DNA of 64,000 nt from Roseococcus sp. (GTDB lineage Bacteria > Pseudomonadota > Alphaproteobacteria > Acetobacterales > Acetobacteraceae). The position numbers were made by a program, and so were the translations under genes. This document shows, in pieces, positions 1 through 12,073 of the stretch. Position 1 is the stretch's first letter. Each line of letters starts with the position of its first letter. A model generated the notes under the pieces. The model had not been told where the DNA came from. It saw nothing but the letters and a program-made list of their open reading frames with translations, and made no database searches. The stretch covers positions 123,089 through 187,088 of the forward strand of contig JAOAIK010000030.1 of the NCBI GenBank assembly GCA_026414745.1, read 5' to 3'.

Positions 1-114
1 CGTAGTGGGGCAGGGGCCCGGGCGCGCGCGGCGGGACGGTGAGCGCATGGGCTGCGAGCGCCGCCTGGGCGTGCCGCCCGAGGAAGCCGTCCCCGCCGGT
101 GAGCAGCACGCGCA

Positions 115-115
<1 letters not shown>
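1..115 (-). CDS. NAD-dependent sugar epimerase/reductase, N-terminal fragment
   Basis: Only the first 38 codons lie in the window; the gene runs off the left edge. The start MRVLLTGGDGFLGRH carries the TGGxGFLG dinucleotide-binding loop of extended short-chain dehydrogenases. The start codon overlaps the stop of the upstream gmd in an ATGA arrangement, so the two are translationally coupled. A reductase or epimerase directly after GDP-mannose 4,6-dehydratase usually converts the 4-keto-6-deoxy intermediate to GDP-rhamnose or GDP-fucose. That role is inferred from context because the catalytic part is missing. Confidence 0.7.
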
Positions 116-1990
<1,875 letters not shown>

Positions 1991-1994
<4 letters not shown>

Positions 1995-2725
1995 CGCGCG
2001 TGCTCGGCGTGCTGGGGGGGATGGGGCCGCTCGCCTCGGCGGAGTTCATGCGCCAGCTCACGCTGCGCACCCCGGCCACGCGCGACCAGGAGCACATCCC
2101 CGCCGTGCTGTGGTCCGACCCGCGGGTGCCCGACCGCACGGCGGCGCGCCTCGCGGGCGGCGAGGACCCGCTGCCCTGGCTGCTGCGCGGCCTCGCGGGG
2201 CTGGAGGGGGCGGGCTGCGGCGCCGTGGCCATCCCCTGCAACACCGCCCATCTCTGGTTCGAGGCGATGCAGGCGGCCACCCCCATGCGCCTGCTGCACA
2301 TCGTGGACGGGGCGCGCGCGGCCCTGGCCGCGCAGGGCATTTCGGAGGGGCCCGTGGGGCTGATGGGCACGGCGGCGACGCTGGCGAGCGGCCTCTACCA
2401 GGAACGGCTGGGCTACCCCTGCCTGCTGCCCGAGGCCGTGGAGATGGAGCGGCTGGTCACCCCGGCCATCGCGCTGGTCAAGGCGAACCGGCTGGCCGAA
2501 GCGCACGCGCCGCTGGCCGCGGTGGCGCGCGCGCTCATGGGCCGCGGCGCGCGGGCGGTGGTGCTGGCCTGCACGGAAATCCCGCTCGGCATGGCCGCGG
2601 GCCCGGCGCCGTCCTTTCCGGTGGTGGACACGCTGGCCGCACTGGCCGATGCCGCCATCGCCTGGGCGCGCGAAGAGGCCGACGGCGCCCGGGGCGCGCC
2701 CGCCGCGGTCGGCCTTCCGGCATGA
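1991..2725 (+). CDS. Aspartate/glutamate racemase family protein
   Basis: A 244-residue member of the cofactor-independent Asp/Glu racemase family. It starts MTRVLGVLGGMGPLAS, and the two catalytic cysteines are visible in IPCNTAHLW (about residue 80) and VLACTEIPL (about residue 194). Such enzymes racemise aspartate or glutamate, or in YgeA-type relatives other amino acids. The substrate cannot be read from the sequence. It is translationally coupled to the TauE-like gene and lies three bases before the sulfotransferase, so all three probably share a transcript. Confidence 0.85.
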
Positions 2726-2728
2726 GCC

Positions 2729-3589
2729 GTGATGACCGCTGAGGCGGTGCCGGTTGCGCAAGGCCAGGTCCGATGGGCAAAGGATGCCATGGTCACGTTG
2801 TCCACCATCCGATTCTGCGACGTTCCCTTCCAGGTGGCGGATGATCCCGCCCGGCCGCCGCTCTTCGTCTTCGGCGTGCGCAAATCCGGCAGTTCGATCA
2901 TGAACATGATGGTCGAGGCGCTGGCCCAGATGAACGGCATGAACTTCGTCGATGTCGCGGGCCGACTCTTCGAGGCCGGGGTGGGGGTGGAGCGCTGGCG
3001 GGCCGATCCCGGGATCCTGGCGCTGCTGCGCGGCGGCAACGTCTATGGCGGGTTCCGCAACGCGCCCTCGCTGCTGCTGGATTCCCCCTTCCTGACCGGG
3101 GGGCGCAGCATCCTGCTGGTGCGCGATCCGCGCGATGCCCTGGTGAGCGAGTATTTCTCCAACGCCTTTTCGCACGCCGTGCCCGAAGCGGGCGAGGCGC
3201 GCGAGGAGATGCTGACCCAGCGCGCCGAGGCGCTCTCCAGCGATGTGGCGGCCTATGTCCTGCACGCGGCGGACAGTTTCCGCGAGGCGCTGAGGCAGTA
3301 TCTGCCCTTCCTCGCGCTGCCCGGATTGCGCCTCTACCGCTACGAGAGCGCGATCCTCGACAAGCGCGCCTTCCTGCGCGACGTCTGCGCGCATTTCGGC
3401 TGGCCGCTGGCGCAGTCGCAGCTCGAGGCCATCATGGCGTGGGCCGACGTCATCCCGGGCGAGGAGAACCCCCGCGCCTTCGTGCGCAAGGTCACCCCCG
3501 GGGACCACAGGGAGAAGCTCTCCGCCGCCGTCATCGCCGAGCTCGATGCCTTCTTCCGCGAGGAGATGCGCGTCTTCGGCTACGCCTGA
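2729..3589 (+). CDS. Sulfotransferase domain protein
   Basis: A 286-residue PAPS-dependent sulfotransferase. The 5'-phosphosulfate loop is seen as FVFGVRKSGSSIMN (about residues 46-60), and the 3'-phosphate-binding region as LLVRDPRDALVSEYFSNAF (about 128-147). It moves sulfate from PAPS to a hydroxyl acceptor, likely a sugar here. No signal peptide or clear membrane segment is present, so it is probably cytoplasmic. The first codon may be GTG at 2729 or the following ATG at 2732. The next genes make UDP-glucuronate and, after that, PAPS, which suggests a carbohydrate acceptor; that link is inference. Confidence 0.86.
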   Translation: MMTAEAVPVAQGQVRWAKDAMVTLSTIRFCDVPFQVADDPARPPLFVFGVRKSGSSIMNMMVEALAQMNGMNFVDVAGRLFEAGVGVERWRADPGILALLRGGNVYGGFRNAPSLLLDSPFLTGGRSILLVRDPRDALVSEYFSNAFSHAVPEAGEAREEMLTQRAEALSSDVAAYVLHAADSFREALRQYLPFLALPGLRLYRYESAILDKRAFLRDVCAHFGWPLAQSQLEAIMAWADVIPGEENPRAFVRKVTPGDHREKLSAAVIAELDAFFREEMRVFGYA

Positions 3590-3684
3590 GCGGGTCCTGC
3601 GCGCTTGAACCCGCGCCCCGGGGCTGGAAAGGTGCGCGCGCGACCGAATCCGCCGGCGGGCAGCGGGCGGGGGAGTGAGGAACC

Positions 3685-4989
3685 ATGCGCATCGCGATCA
3701 TCGGGGCCGGCTATGTGGGGCTCGTCTCCGCCGCCTGCTTCGCCGAGTTCGGCACCGATGTCGTCGCCGTGGACGCGGATGCGGCGAAGGTGGAGGCGCT
3801 GAGCGCCGGCCGCATCCCGATCTACGAGCCGGGGCTCGACCGCCTCGTGGCCGAGAACGTGAAGGACGGCCGCCTCGCCTTCACCACCGACCTCAAGGCC
3901 GCCCTGCGGGATGCCGCGGCGGTGTTCCTGGCCGTCGGCACGCCCTCGCGCCGCGGCGACGGCCACGCCGATCTCACCTATGTCTTCGCCGCGGCCGAGC
4001 AGGCGGCGCGCGAGGCGGAGGCGCCCTTCGTGCTGGTCACCAAGTCCACCGTGCCGGTGGGCACGGGGGCGAAGCTGCGCGAGCTGATGGCGCGGGTGCG
4101 CCCCGATCTCGAGATCGCGGTGGCCTCCAACCCCGAGTTCCTGCGCGAGGGCAGCGCCATCGGCGACTTCATGCGTCCCGACCGGGTGGTGATCGGCGCC
4201 GACAGCGACCGCGCCTTCGCCGTGCTGCGCCGGCTCTACCGGCCGCTCTACCTGATCGAGACGCCCATCATCGCCACCTCGATCGAGACCGCCGAGCTGA
4301 TCAAGTACGCGTCCAACGCCTTCCTCGCCGCCAAGGTCACCTTCATCAACGAGATCGCGGACCTGTGCGAGCGCGTCGGCGCCGACGTGCACGACGTGGC
4401 GCGCGGCATGGGCCTCGACGGGCGCATCGGGCGGAAGTTCCTCCATCCCGGCCCCGGCTATGGCGGCTCCTGCTTTCCCAAGGACACGCTGGCGCTCGCG
4501 CGCACCGCCCGGGACGCCGGCGCGCCGCTGACGCTGGTGGAGGCGACCATCGCCGCCAACGAGGCGCGCAAGCTCGCCATGGCCGAGCGCATGCTGGCCC
4601 TGCTCGGCGCGCCGGCCGGCAAGCGGGTGGGGGTGCTCGGCCTCGCCTTCAAGCCGGAGACCGACGACATGCGCGAGGCGCCCTCCCTCGCCATCCTGCC
4701 GCGCCTCGTGGCGGCGGGCGTGGAGGTGGTGGCCTTCGACCCCGTGGCCATGCCCAATGCACGGCCGCTGCTGCCCGCCGCCGTGGCCTATGCCGGCAAT
4801 GCGCTGGCCGCCGCCGAGGGCGCGGACGCGGTGATGCTGCTGACCGAGTGGAACGAGTTCCGCGCCATCACGCCCGAGCGGCTGAAGGCCGCCATGCGCG
4901 GGCGGCTCATCTTCGACTGCCGCAACGCCTGGGATCCGCAGGCGATGCGCGAGGCGGGGCTCGACTACCGCGGCGTGGGCCGGAGCTGA
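3685..4989 (+). CDS. ugd: UDP-glucose 6-dehydrogenase
   Basis: This enzyme oxidises UDP-glucose to UDP-glucuronate with two NAD+. The 434 residues hold an N-terminal NAD site (IIGAGYVGLVSA, residues 5-16). The central helix carries K207, and the catalytic cysteine is C263 in GPGYGGSCFPKD. The C-terminal UDP-binding domain contains LGLAFKPETDDMREAPS. Length and motifs match the bacterial family. The product is the substrate of the epimerase encoded five bases downstream. The start is supported by a GGGGGAGTGAGGAA stretch just upstream. Confidence 0.96.
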   Translation: MRIAIIGAGYVGLVSAACFAEFGTDVVAVDADAAKVEALSAGRIPIYEPGLDRLVAENVKDGRLAFTTDLKAALRDAAAVFLAVGTPSRRGDGHADLTYVFAAAEQAAREAEAPFVLVTKSTVPVGTGAKLRELMARVRPDLEIAVASNPEFLREGSAIGDFMRPDRVVIGADSDRAFAVLRRLYRPLYLIETPIIATSIETAELIKYASNAFLAAKVTFINEIADLCERVGADVHDVARGMGLDGRIGRKFLHPGPGYGGSCFPKDTLALARTARDAGAPLTLVEATIAANEARKLAMAERMLALLGAPAGKRVGVLGLAFKPETDDMREAPSLAILPRLVAAGVEVVAFDPVAMPNARPLLPAAVAYAGNALAAAEGADAVMLLTEWNEFRAITPERLKAAMRGRLIFDCRNAWDPQAMREAGLDYRGVGRS

Positions 4990-4994
4990 GCGTC

Positions 4995-5972
4995 TTGGGC
5001 GACGTTCTCGTCACCGGAGTGGCCGGCTTCATCGGGGCGCATCTGGCCGGGGCGCTGCTCGCGCGGGGCGAGCGCGTCGTCGGCCTGGACAACTTCAACG
5101 CCTACTACGATCCGCGGCTGAAGGAGGCGCGGCTCGCCGCCCTCACCGCCTGCGCCCGGCCGGGGCAGTTCGTGCTGCATCGCCTCGACCTCGCGGACGA
5201 GGCGGGCATGGCCGCGCTCTTCGCCGCCGAGCGGAGGCTGGATCGAGTCGTGCATCTCGGCGCGCAGGCGGGGGTGCGCTGGTCGCTCGAGGCGCCCTTC
5301 GCCTACACGGCGGCCAATGTGACCGGGCAGCTCGCCGTGCTCGAGGGGGTGCGGCGGTCGGAGGGGCGTATCGTCCACTGCGTTCATGCCTCCACCAGCT
5401 CCGTCTATGGCGTGCGCGAGGGCGCCTTCCGCGAGGAGGATCGGGTGGACCGCCCGGCCTCGCTCTATGCAGCGACCAAGGCGGCGGGGGAGCTGATGGC
5501 GCACAGCTATGCCGCGCTCTACGGGCTGCGCCTGTCGGCGCTGCGCTTCTTCACCGTCTATGGGCCCTGGGGGCGGCCGGACATGGCCTACTGGCTGTTC
5601 ACCGAGGCGATGCTGGCCGGCAGGCCCATCCGCCTGTTCAACGAGGGCCGCATGCGGCGCGACTTCACCTATGTGGACGACGCGGTGGCCGGCATCCTCG
5701 CCGTGCTGGACCATCCGCCCGCCGGCCCGGGCCAGCGCCTCTACAACATCGGCAACAGCCGGCCGGAGGAGCTGCTGGAGATGGTGGCGATCCTCGAGCG
5801 CCTGCTGGGTGTTGCGGCGATCCGGCGGCTCGAGCCCATGCAGAAGGGCGATGTGCCCGCCACCTGGGCCGACGTCTCGGCCATGGCGCGCGATTTCGGC
5901 TGGCGGCCGAGGACCGCGCTTGCGGAGGGGCTGGCGCGCTTCGTCGCCTGGTGGCGCGGACATTTCGGATGA
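4995..5972 (+). CDS. UDP-glucuronate 4-epimerase-like NAD-dependent epimerase
   Basis: An extended short-chain dehydrogenase of about 325 residues, predicted to convert UDP-glucuronate to UDP-galacturonate. The NAD loop VTGVAGFIGAHLA is at the start. The family signature DNFNAYYDPRLKEARL follows, then LYAATKAAGELMAHS (YxxxK) and RFFTVYGPWGRPDMAYW. No ATG fits the start of the fold. A TTG at 4995, five bases after the ugd stop, gives MGDVLVTG and is preferred. The order ugd-epimerase implies acidic sugar supply for a polysaccharide. Confidence 0.9.
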   Translation: MGDVLVTGVAGFIGAHLAGALLARGERVVGLDNFNAYYDPRLKEARLAALTACARPGQFVLHRLDLADEAGMAALFAAERRLDRVVHLGAQAGVRWSLEAPFAYTAANVTGQLAVLEGVRRSEGRIVHCVHASTSSVYGVREGAFREEDRVDRPASLYAATKAAGELMAHSYAALYGLRLSALRFFTVYGPWGRPDMAYWLFTEAMLAGRPIRLFNEGRMRRDFTYVDDAVAGILAVLDHPPAGPGQRLYNIGNSRPEELLEMVAILERLLGVAAIRRLEPMQKGDVPATWADVSAMARDFGWRPRTALAEGLARFVAWWRGHFG

Positions 5973-6142
5973 GGGGAGCGATCCGCCCTGTGTTCGCGAG
6001 CCCAGCCGGCGCGGTGGCGGGGCGGGTCGAAATCCGCTACATGATCGCGCTGCGGTGCAGCGAGGCTTGACCCGCGGGCCTTGTCGGCCATGCTGGCGGC
6101 GGAATGGGTTGCGGCGCCCTGGCGGGGCCACGAGGTGGAACG

Positions 6143-7066
6143 ATGTTGTCGCAGCAGAAGACGGCCGTGCTCAGCCCGCACCTGCGGCGCCTCGAGGCCG
6201 AGGCGATCTCGATCCTGCGCGAGACGGTGGCGAGCTTCCGCAACCCGGTGCTGCTCTACTCCATCGGCAAGGACAGCTCGGTGGTGCTGCACCTCGCCTT
6301 GAAGGCGTTCGCGCCGGGGCGCCTTCCCTTCCCGCTGTTGCACATCGCCACCGGCTGGGACTTCCGCGAGATGCTGGAGTTCCGCGACCGCCGCGCCGCC
6401 GAGATCGGCGCGCGGCTCATCGTGCACACCAATCCCGACGGCCTCGCGCGCGGGATCAACCCGATCACGCACGGCAGCCAGGTGCACATGAGCGTGATGG
6501 GCACGGAAGCGCTCAAGCAGGCGCTCGACATGCACGGCTTCGACGCGGCCATCGGCGGTGCGCGCCGTGACGAGGAGAAGGCGCGGGCGAAGGAGCGCGT
6601 GTTCAGCCACCGCGCCCCGGGCCATGTCTGGGAGCCGCGCGGCCAGCGGCCCGAGCTCTGGGGCCTCTACAACACGCGCATCGGGCCCGGGGAGACGATG
6701 CGCGTCTTCCCGCTCTCCAACTGGACCGAGTTCGACGTCTGGGACTACATCGCCGCCGAGAGGATCCCCGTGGTGCCGCTCTACTTCGCAGCGCCCCGGC
6801 CGATCCTGCGCCGGGGCGGGGCGCTGATCATGCGCGACGACGAGCGCATGCCGCTCGAACCCGGCGAGCAGCCCGAGACGATGTGGGTGCGCTTCCGCAC
6901 CATGGGTGACTGGCCGCTGACCGGCGCGCACGAGAGCCGCGCCCAGACGATCGAGCAGGTTCTCGAGGAGCTGCGCCTCTCGCGCGTCTCCGAGCGCCAC
7001 GGCCGCCTGATCGACAACGACCAGGAGGCCTCGATGGAGCGCAAGAAGCGCGAGGGGTATTTCTGA
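6143..7066 (+). CDS. cysD: Sulfate adenylyltransferase subunit 2
   Basis: The small catalytic subunit of ATP sulfurylase makes adenosine 5'-phosphosulfate (APS) from sulfate and ATP. The 307 residues show the PP-loop-like [12 protein letters not shown] at about 40-51. Further along are [15 protein letters not shown] and the C-terminal TGAxxSxA region ([10 protein letters not shown]). The ATG at 6143 is chosen because GAGGTGG lies just upstream and the family N-terminus ([12 protein letters not shown]) follows; an earlier in-frame ATG at 6104 adds 13 unlikely residues. Its stop overlaps cysNC (TGATG). Confidence 0.96.
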   Translation: MLSQQKTAVLSPHLRRLEAEAISILRETVASFRNPVLLYSIGKDSSVVLHLALKAFAPGRLPFPLLHIATGWDFREMLEFRDRRAAEIGARLIVHTNPDGLARGINPITHGSQVHMSVMGTEALKQALDMHGFDAAIGGARRDEEKARAKERVFSHRAPGHVWEPRGQRPELWGLYNTRIGPGETMRVFPLSNWTEFDVWDYIAAERIPVVPLYFAAPRPILRRGGALIMRDDERMPLEPGEQPETMWVRFRTMGDWPLTGAHESRAQTIEQVLEELRLSRVSERHGRLIDNDQEASMERKKREGYF

Positions 7067-8925
7067 TGGACGGCACCTCCATGTCGCGCGGCCTGCTGCG
7101 CGTTCTGACCTGCGGGTCGGTGGACGACGGCAAGTCCACCCTGATCGGTCGGCTCCTCTACGACAGCCAGCTCATCATGGAGGACACGCTCGCGGCCATC
7201 GCGCGCGACAGCCGCAAGCACGGCACGCTGGGCGAGGAGGTGGACCTCGCGCTGCTCGTGGACGGCCTGGAGGCGGAACGCCAGCAGGGCATCACCATCG
7301 ACGTCGCCTACCGCTTCTTCACCACGCCGAGGCGCAGTTTCATCGTGGCCGACTGCCCGGGGCACGAGCAGTACACGCGCAACATGGCGACCGGCGCCTC
7401 GAACTCGGAGCTCGCCATCATCCTGGTGGACGCGCGCAAGGGACTGCTCACCCAGACGCGCCGGCATTCCTACATCTGTTCGCTGCTCGGCATCCGCCAC
7501 GTCGTGCTCGCGGTCAACAAGATCGACCTCGTGCATTTCGACCAGCAGGTGTTCGACCGCATCGTCGGCGAATACGCGACCTTCGCCGCGGGGCTCGGCT
7601 TCCACAGCATGGTGCCGATCCCGACCTCGGGCCGGTTCGGGGACAATGTGACGCGCCGGTCCGGCAACACGCCCTGGTATCGCGGCCCGACCCTGCTCGA
7701 GCATCTCGAATCCGTCGAGGTGGAGGAGGATCTCGCCCGCATCCCCTTCCGCTTCCCGGTGCAGTGGGTGAACCGGCCGAACCAGGATTTCCGCGGCTTT
7801 TCCGGCACGGTGGCGAGCGGGGCGGTGGCGCTGGGCGAGAGCGTGGTGGTGGCGGGCTCGGGCGTGACGAGCCATGTCGCGCGCATTCTCGGGCCCGACG
7901 GCGACCAGGAGCGCGCGACGGCGGGCGAGGCGGTGACGCTCTGCCTCGCCGACGAGGTGGACGTGGCGCGCGGCGACGTGCTGGCGCCCGTCTCGGATCG
8001 GCCGGCCGTGGCGGACCAGTTCGCCGCGCATCTGCTCTGGATGGACGAGGAGCCGATGCTGCCCGGCCGCCAGTACCTGATGCGCATCGGCAACGCCTGG
8101 ACCACCGCCTCGGTCACCGCCATCAAGCACCGGGTGGACGTCTCGACGCTCGATCACCAGTCGGCGACGCGGCTCGCGCTCAACGAGATCGGTCTGTGCA
8201 ACCTCGCCACCGCGACGCGGGTGGCGATGGACCCCTACGCGCAGAACCGCCTGACCGGCGCCTTCATCCTGGTGGACCGCTTCACCAACCGCACGGCGGG
8301 CTGCGGCATGATCGCCTTCCCGCTGCGGCGGGCCACCAACATCCACCACGAGCACTTCCTCGTGGACAAGGCGGCCCGTGCCGCCGCGCTCGGCCAGAAG
8401 CCGATGGTGCTGTGGTTCACCGGGCTGTCCGGGTCGGGCAAGTCCACTGTGGCGAAGCTGGTGGAGCAGGCGCTCCACCAGTCGGGGCGTCACACCTATT
8501 CGCTCGACGGCGACAACCTGCGCCACGGGTTGAACCGCGACCTCGGCTTCACCGACCAGGACCGGGTGGAGAACATCCGTCGCGTGGGCGAGGTGGCGAA
8601 GCTGATGGTGGATGCCGGGCTGATCGTGCTCTGCTCCTTCATCTCGCCCTTCCGCGCCGAACGGCAGATGGTGCGCGAGATGCTCGCCGAGGGCGAGTTC
8701 ATCGAGATCTTCGTCGATACGCCGATCGAGGTCTGCATGCGGCGCGACGTGAAGGGCCTCTACGCAAAGGCGATGCGGGGCGAGATCGCGAACTTCACCG
8801 GGGTGAGCAGCCCCTACGAGCCGCCCGAGGCGGCGGAGCTCGTGCTCGACGGTGCGGGCCCCTCTGCCGAGGCCCTGGCCCAGCAGGTGCTGGCGCTGGT
8901 GGACCGGCGCCAGTCCGCCGGCTGA
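7066..8925 (+). CDS. cysNC: Bifunctional sulfate adenylyltransferase GTPase subunit / APS kinase
   Basis: A 619-residue fusion. Residues 1 to about 430 are CysN, an EF-Tu-like GTPase that drives ATP sulfurylase, with GSVDDGKST (17-25), DCPGHEQY and NKID motifs. The rest is CysC (APS kinase), with Walker [10 protein letters not shown] near 452-460 and the substrate region [17 protein letters not shown]. Together with CysD it makes PAPS from sulfate. In rhizobia this fusion (NodQ) feeds sulfotransferases. The upstream sulfotransferase makes the same role plausible here, in addition to cysteine synthesis. Confidence 0.96.
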   Translation: MDGTSMSRGLLRVLTCGSVDDGKSTLIGRLLYDSQLIMEDTLAAIARDSRKHGTLGEEVDLALLVDGLEAERQQGITIDVAYRFFTTPRRSFIVADCPGHEQYTRNMATGASNSELAIILVDARKGLLTQTRRHSYICSLLGIRHVVLAVNKIDLVHFDQQVFDRIVGEYATFAAGLGFHSMVPIPTSGRFGDNVTRRSGNTPWYRGPTLLEHLESVEVEEDLARIPFRFPVQWVNRPNQDFRGFSGTVASGAVALGESVVVAGSGVTSHVARILGPDGDQERATAGEAVTLCLADEVDVARGDVLAPVSDRPAVADQFAAHLLWMDEEPMLPGRQYLMRIGNAWTTASVTAIKHRVDVSTLDHQSATRLALNEIGLCNLATATRVAMDPYAQNRLTGAFILVDRFTNRTAGCGMIAFPLRRATNIHHEHFLVDKAARAAALGQKPMVLWFTGLSGSGKSTVAKLVEQALHQSGRHTYSLDGDNLRHGLNRDLGFTDQDRVENIRRVGEVAKLMVDAGLIVLCSFISPFRAERQMVREMLAEGEFIEIFVDTPIEVCMRRDVKGLYAKAMRGEIANFTGVSSPYEPPEAAELVLDGAGPSAEALAQQVLALVDRRQSAG

Positions 8926-8943
8926 GGGCCCGGCTGCGCCGCG

Positions 8944-10689
8944 ATGGATCTTGCGCTTGACATCGCATTGTCGGTGGGGCTGCTCGCGGCGCTGGTCAGC
9001 GGCCGCGTGCCCATGGCGGCCGCCTTCTTCGCCTTCATCCTGGCCGTGCTGCTGCTGCAGCGCCTGCCGGCGCGCGAGGTGCTGGAGTTCCTGGGCGAAC
9101 CCTCCCTGGTGGCGGTGATCTGCCTCGTCGTGTTCTCGAGCGTGCTCGGCCGCCTCACCTGGCTGCGCAAGCTGCTGTTCAGCCGCAAGCCGACCCCGCC
9201 CGGGGCGATCCGGCGACGGTTCCTCGGCGTGGCGGTGCTCGCTTCGGCGGTGATGCCGAACACTGCGGTGGTGGGGGCGCTCATGGGCCCGGCCGCGCGC
9301 AATCCCCGCATCGACCCTCGGCAGCTTCTGCTGCCTCTCTCCTACGCCGCGCTGGCGGGAGGGATGGTGACGCATTTCGGCACCTCGGCGAACCTGATCA
9401 CGGTGGGACAGGCGGCGCGGCAGGGTGTCGAGATCGGCTTCGTCGACTTCGCGGTGCCGGGCCTCGTCACCGCGCTTGCGGTCTATCTCGTGCTGCTCGC
9501 GGCGGGGCCCTCCCTCATGCGCGCGCCGCGCGGGGTGGCGGCCTCGCCGGTGCCGGAACTCTTCCATGTCGAGGGGCGGGTGCTGCCCGGCTCGCCGCTC
9601 ATCGGCAAGTCGCTGGCAGAGAACCACCTGCGCAGCCTCGGGCACTTCTACGTGGCGGAGCTGGTGCGGGGCGACGTGCTCGTCTCGCCGGTGCGGCCCG
9701 ACGAGGTGCTGCGCGAAGGGGATGTGCTGATCTTCGTGGGCGATCTGCGCTTCATCGACGAGCTGATGGCCTTCCCCGGCCTCGAGGTGATGGAGGAAGT
9801 GCGCCAGCGCTCCGGTTTGCAGGTGCACCACGCGGTCGTGGCGCAGAGTTCGACGCTGGTGGGGCGCACGCTGAAGTCGAGCAACTTCCGCGCGACCTTC
9901 AGCGCCTCGGTCTTCGCCATCCGGCGCGGCGACGAGCGCCTGTCGGGCAAGCTCGGCGAGGTGGAGCTGAAGGCCGGCGATCTGCTGGCCGTGGCCGGGG
10001 GCAGCGACTTCTTCGCCCACCCCGAGGTGCGCTCCAACTTCCACATCATCGCGCGCGAGGGAACGCCGACGACGGCCCTGTCGCGGCGTCAGGCCATTCT
10101 CGCCACCGTCCTCTTCGGCCTGTTCGTCGTCTTCGCCATCTTCGACCTCATGGGCTTCGCGCTGCTGACGCTGCTGCTGGTGGGCGCGAGCCTCGCCTTC
10201 GGCCTGCTGGACGCGCGCGATTTCCGCGCGCTCTTCCCCTTCGATCTCATGATGGCGCTCTGGGGCTCCCTCGCCCTCGCGGCCCTCGTGACGCGTGCCG
10301 GCTTCGACGAGGTCCTCGCAGCCTGGGCGGTGGAGCTCTTCGGGGTGAGCGGCACGCTCTCGGCGCTGCTCGCGATCTTCCTGCTGGCCTGGCTGCTGAC
10401 GGAGCTTCTGTCCAATGTCGCGGCGGCGGTCACCGCGCTGCCCATCGCGCTGCAGGTGGCGGCGCTGACCGGCTTGCCGGGCGAGGCGGCGGCGCTGATG
10501 GTGGCTTTCGGCGCCTCCGCCTCCTTTCTCGTGCCCTACGGCTACCAGACGCACCTCATGGTGATGTCGCCGGGAAACTACCGCTTCGCCGACTTCCTGA
10601 AGCTCGGCACCCTGGTGCTCCTCGCCTATGGCACGGCGAGCGTGGGGATGCTCTGGCTGCTCGTCGCGCAGGCAGGCTGGTGGCGCTGA
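8944..10689 (+). CDS. SLC13-family permease with two TrkA-C domains
   Basis: A 581-residue inner-membrane anion:sodium symporter. Hydrophobic helices occupy residues 1 to about 200 and about 380-580. Two soluble TrkA-C (RCK_C) domains lie between them (about 205-285 and 295-365, the first starting at VEGRVLPGSPLIGKSLAEN). This layout is typical of bacterial SLC13/DASS proteins, several of which import sulfate. It follows cysNC by 18 bases, which supports sulfate uptake for PAPS synthesis. The substrate is inferred from context, since the family also carries dicarboxylates. Confidence 0.88.
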   Translation: MDLALDIALSVGLLAALVSGRVPMAAAFFAFILAVLLLQRLPAREVLEFLGEPSLVAVICLVVFSSVLGRLTWLRKLLFSRKPTPPGAIRRRFLGVAVLASAVMPNTAVVGALMGPAARNPRIDPRQLLLPLSYAALAGGMVTHFGTSANLITVGQAARQGVEIGFVDFAVPGLVTALAVYLVLLAAGPSLMRAPRGVAASPVPELFHVEGRVLPGSPLIGKSLAENHLRSLGHFYVAELVRGDVLVSPVRPDEVLREGDVLIFVGDLRFIDELMAFPGLEVMEEVRQRSGLQVHHAVVAQSSTLVGRTLKSSNFRATFSASVFAIRRGDERLSGKLGEVELKAGDLLAVAGGSDFFAHPEVRSNFHIIAREGTPTTALSRRQAILATVLFGLFVVFAIFDLMGFALLTLLLVGASLAFGLLDARDFRALFPFDLMMALWGSLALAALVTRAGFDEVLAAWAVELFGVSGTLSALLAIFLLAWLLTELLSNVAAAVTALPIALQVAALTGLPGEAAALMVAFGASASFLVPYGYQTHLMVMSPGNYRFADFLKLGTLVLLAYGTASVGMLWLLVAQAGWWR

Positions 10690-10702
10690 GGCGGGGAGGG
10701 GC

Positions 10703-12037
10703 TCAGGGAAGAGGGCCTCGTCGCCGCGGCGCCGGCGCGGCGACATTCGTCGGCGCGGCATGGGCGGGCCCGCGCAGTGCCTGGCGTGCGAGGTAGGTGA
10801 TCGTTTCGGCCAGAAGCCGCTCCTCGTCGTGCGTCCTGCGCACCGCTGCGGCCGGGTGGCGGGCCCGCACGAAGCCGGCGATGTCCTCGGCCAACTCTTC
10901 GGCTTCCTCCAGCAGGTCGGGCACGGCGATGGCGGGGATCATCCCCGCCTTCTGCAGGAAGTCGAGCACGGCGCGCGGGTCGAACAGGCCGAGGGTGGCG
11001 GTCAGACCGCCGCGCGGATCGCCAAGCAGGCGGACGCCGTCGTAGAGATGCAGCCGCGCCGCCTTCGACTGGAGGGAGTCCTGCCCGAGGTGCGAGCCGG
11101 GCCGACGGTTCAGCACCGCGATCTCGGCGCGCACGGGCGGAAGGATGTCGAAGAGGTGGATGGCGCTGCCCTCCGAGAAGATGATCTTCTCCGCATGGAC
11201 ATAGGCGTTGGCCTGGTCGGCGATGGGCAGGGTCTCGGGGCGAAACTCGGCGTAGCCCAGGGCCACAAGCTGGCGCAGGAGCCAGTTCTCGCCGACGCAG
11301 CGCCCGCGGCCGGCGCCGAGATGGCCGCGCAACACCGCGAGCCGGCGGGGAAAGCGCGGCGGCTCGTCAGCGAGATGCGAGAGCCTGCGCCTCAGGAACT
11401 CGACATAGGCGGGGGCGGGCGGGCAGTGCAGCATCTTGCCCTGCTCGGCCACGACGAGCCGCTCGATGCGGGCGGGCCCCTCGAGCACCCGCCATGCGCG
11501 CACGCCGAGCAGGGACATGATTTCCCCGAGGAAACCGGGCACTGGCCGTCCCTCGGTCGCGATGAAGGCGACCGGCGCGTCGCGCCACTCGGGCCGCTCC
11601 GTCACCCACATCCGGTGCACGAACTCGGCGATGCAGTGGCCGAAGGAATGCCACACGGGCCCGCCATAGATGAAGGTGCCGGGAATCAAGGGCGCATCGG
11701 CCGGCACAGGCGGAGCGGGCACCTCCATGTTTGTCGCGCGGCCGCCGGTGCAGTCGTAGGCCCAGGGCGGGGCGTCCGGCGGGAAGCAGAGGCCGGGACG
11801 CAGGGGAAGTTGCCGGCGCCCCAGCGTATCGGGCAGGTTGCGGGTGACGCCGATGTTCTGGAAGACGGCGACACGTCCCGCGAAGGGGCCAACCCGCCGC
11901 GCCGCAGCCGCCGTGCGGGCGGCGATTCCCGCGACGGCGCCCTGACGGCGAGTCGCCGCGCCTTCCCCGCGCGTCGCGGACGGCCGCGCCCCCTCCTCCG
12001 CGCCCGTCCTTTTGCCCGGGCCCGCCGTGTCACGCAC
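10703..12037 (-). CDS. GT61 (DUF563) family glycosyltransferase-like protein
   Basis: About 444 residues from a GTG at 12037, which has GGAGG eight bases upstream. The open frame extends to 12421, but the extra part is low-complexity and runs into a decayed transposase, so the later start is preferred. The DUF563 core is recognised from FIYGGPVWHSFGHCIAEFVHRMW, a family hallmark. The later segments FSEGSAIHLFDILPP and VLNRRPGSH also fit. Family members transfer sugars during polysaccharide or capsule synthesis. It converges on the SLC13 gene, with 13 bases between stops, and closes the polysaccharide-like region. Confidence 0.75.
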   Translation of the reverse strand: MRDTAGPGKRTGAEEGARPSATRGEGAATRRQGAVAGIAARTAAAARRVGPFAGRVAVFQNIGVTRNLPDTLGRRQLPLRPGLCFPPDAPPWAYDCTGGRATNMEVPAPPVPADAPLIPGTFIYGGPVWHSFGHCIAEFVHRMWVTERPEWRDAPVAFIATEGRPVPGFLGEIMSLLGVRAWRVLEGPARIERLVVAEQGKMLHCPPAPAYVEFLRRRLSHLADEPPRFPRRLAVLRGHLGAGRGRCVGENWLLRQLVALGYAEFRPETLPIADQANAYVHAEKIIFSEGSAIHLFDILPPVRAEIAVLNRRPGSHLGQDSLQSKAARLHLYDGVRLLGDPRGGLTATLGLFDPRAVLDFLQKAGMIPAIAVPDLLEEAEELAEDIAGFVRARHPAAAVRRTHDEERLLAETITYLARQALRGPAHAAPTNVAAPAPRRRGPLP

Positions 12038-12073
12038 CTCCTCGCCCTCCGTGATGGCCGGTCCGCGGAGGGT

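Noticed and set aside
3675..4994. Upstream extension of the UDP-glucuronate epimerase frame through ugd
   Set aside because: The segment is arginine-rich shadow sequence over ugd. The epimerase fold begins only after the TTG at 4995.
6067..6094. TTGACC/CATGCT as a cysD promoter
   Set aside because: The -35 is good but the -10 matches only three of six positions, so it is too weak to list.
6781..10761. Leftward open frame of 1326 codons opposite cysD, cysNC and the SLC13 gene
   Set aside because: It is antisense to three well-recognised genes and shows the His/Arg/Gln-rich composition of a GC-rich mirror frame. It has no domain.
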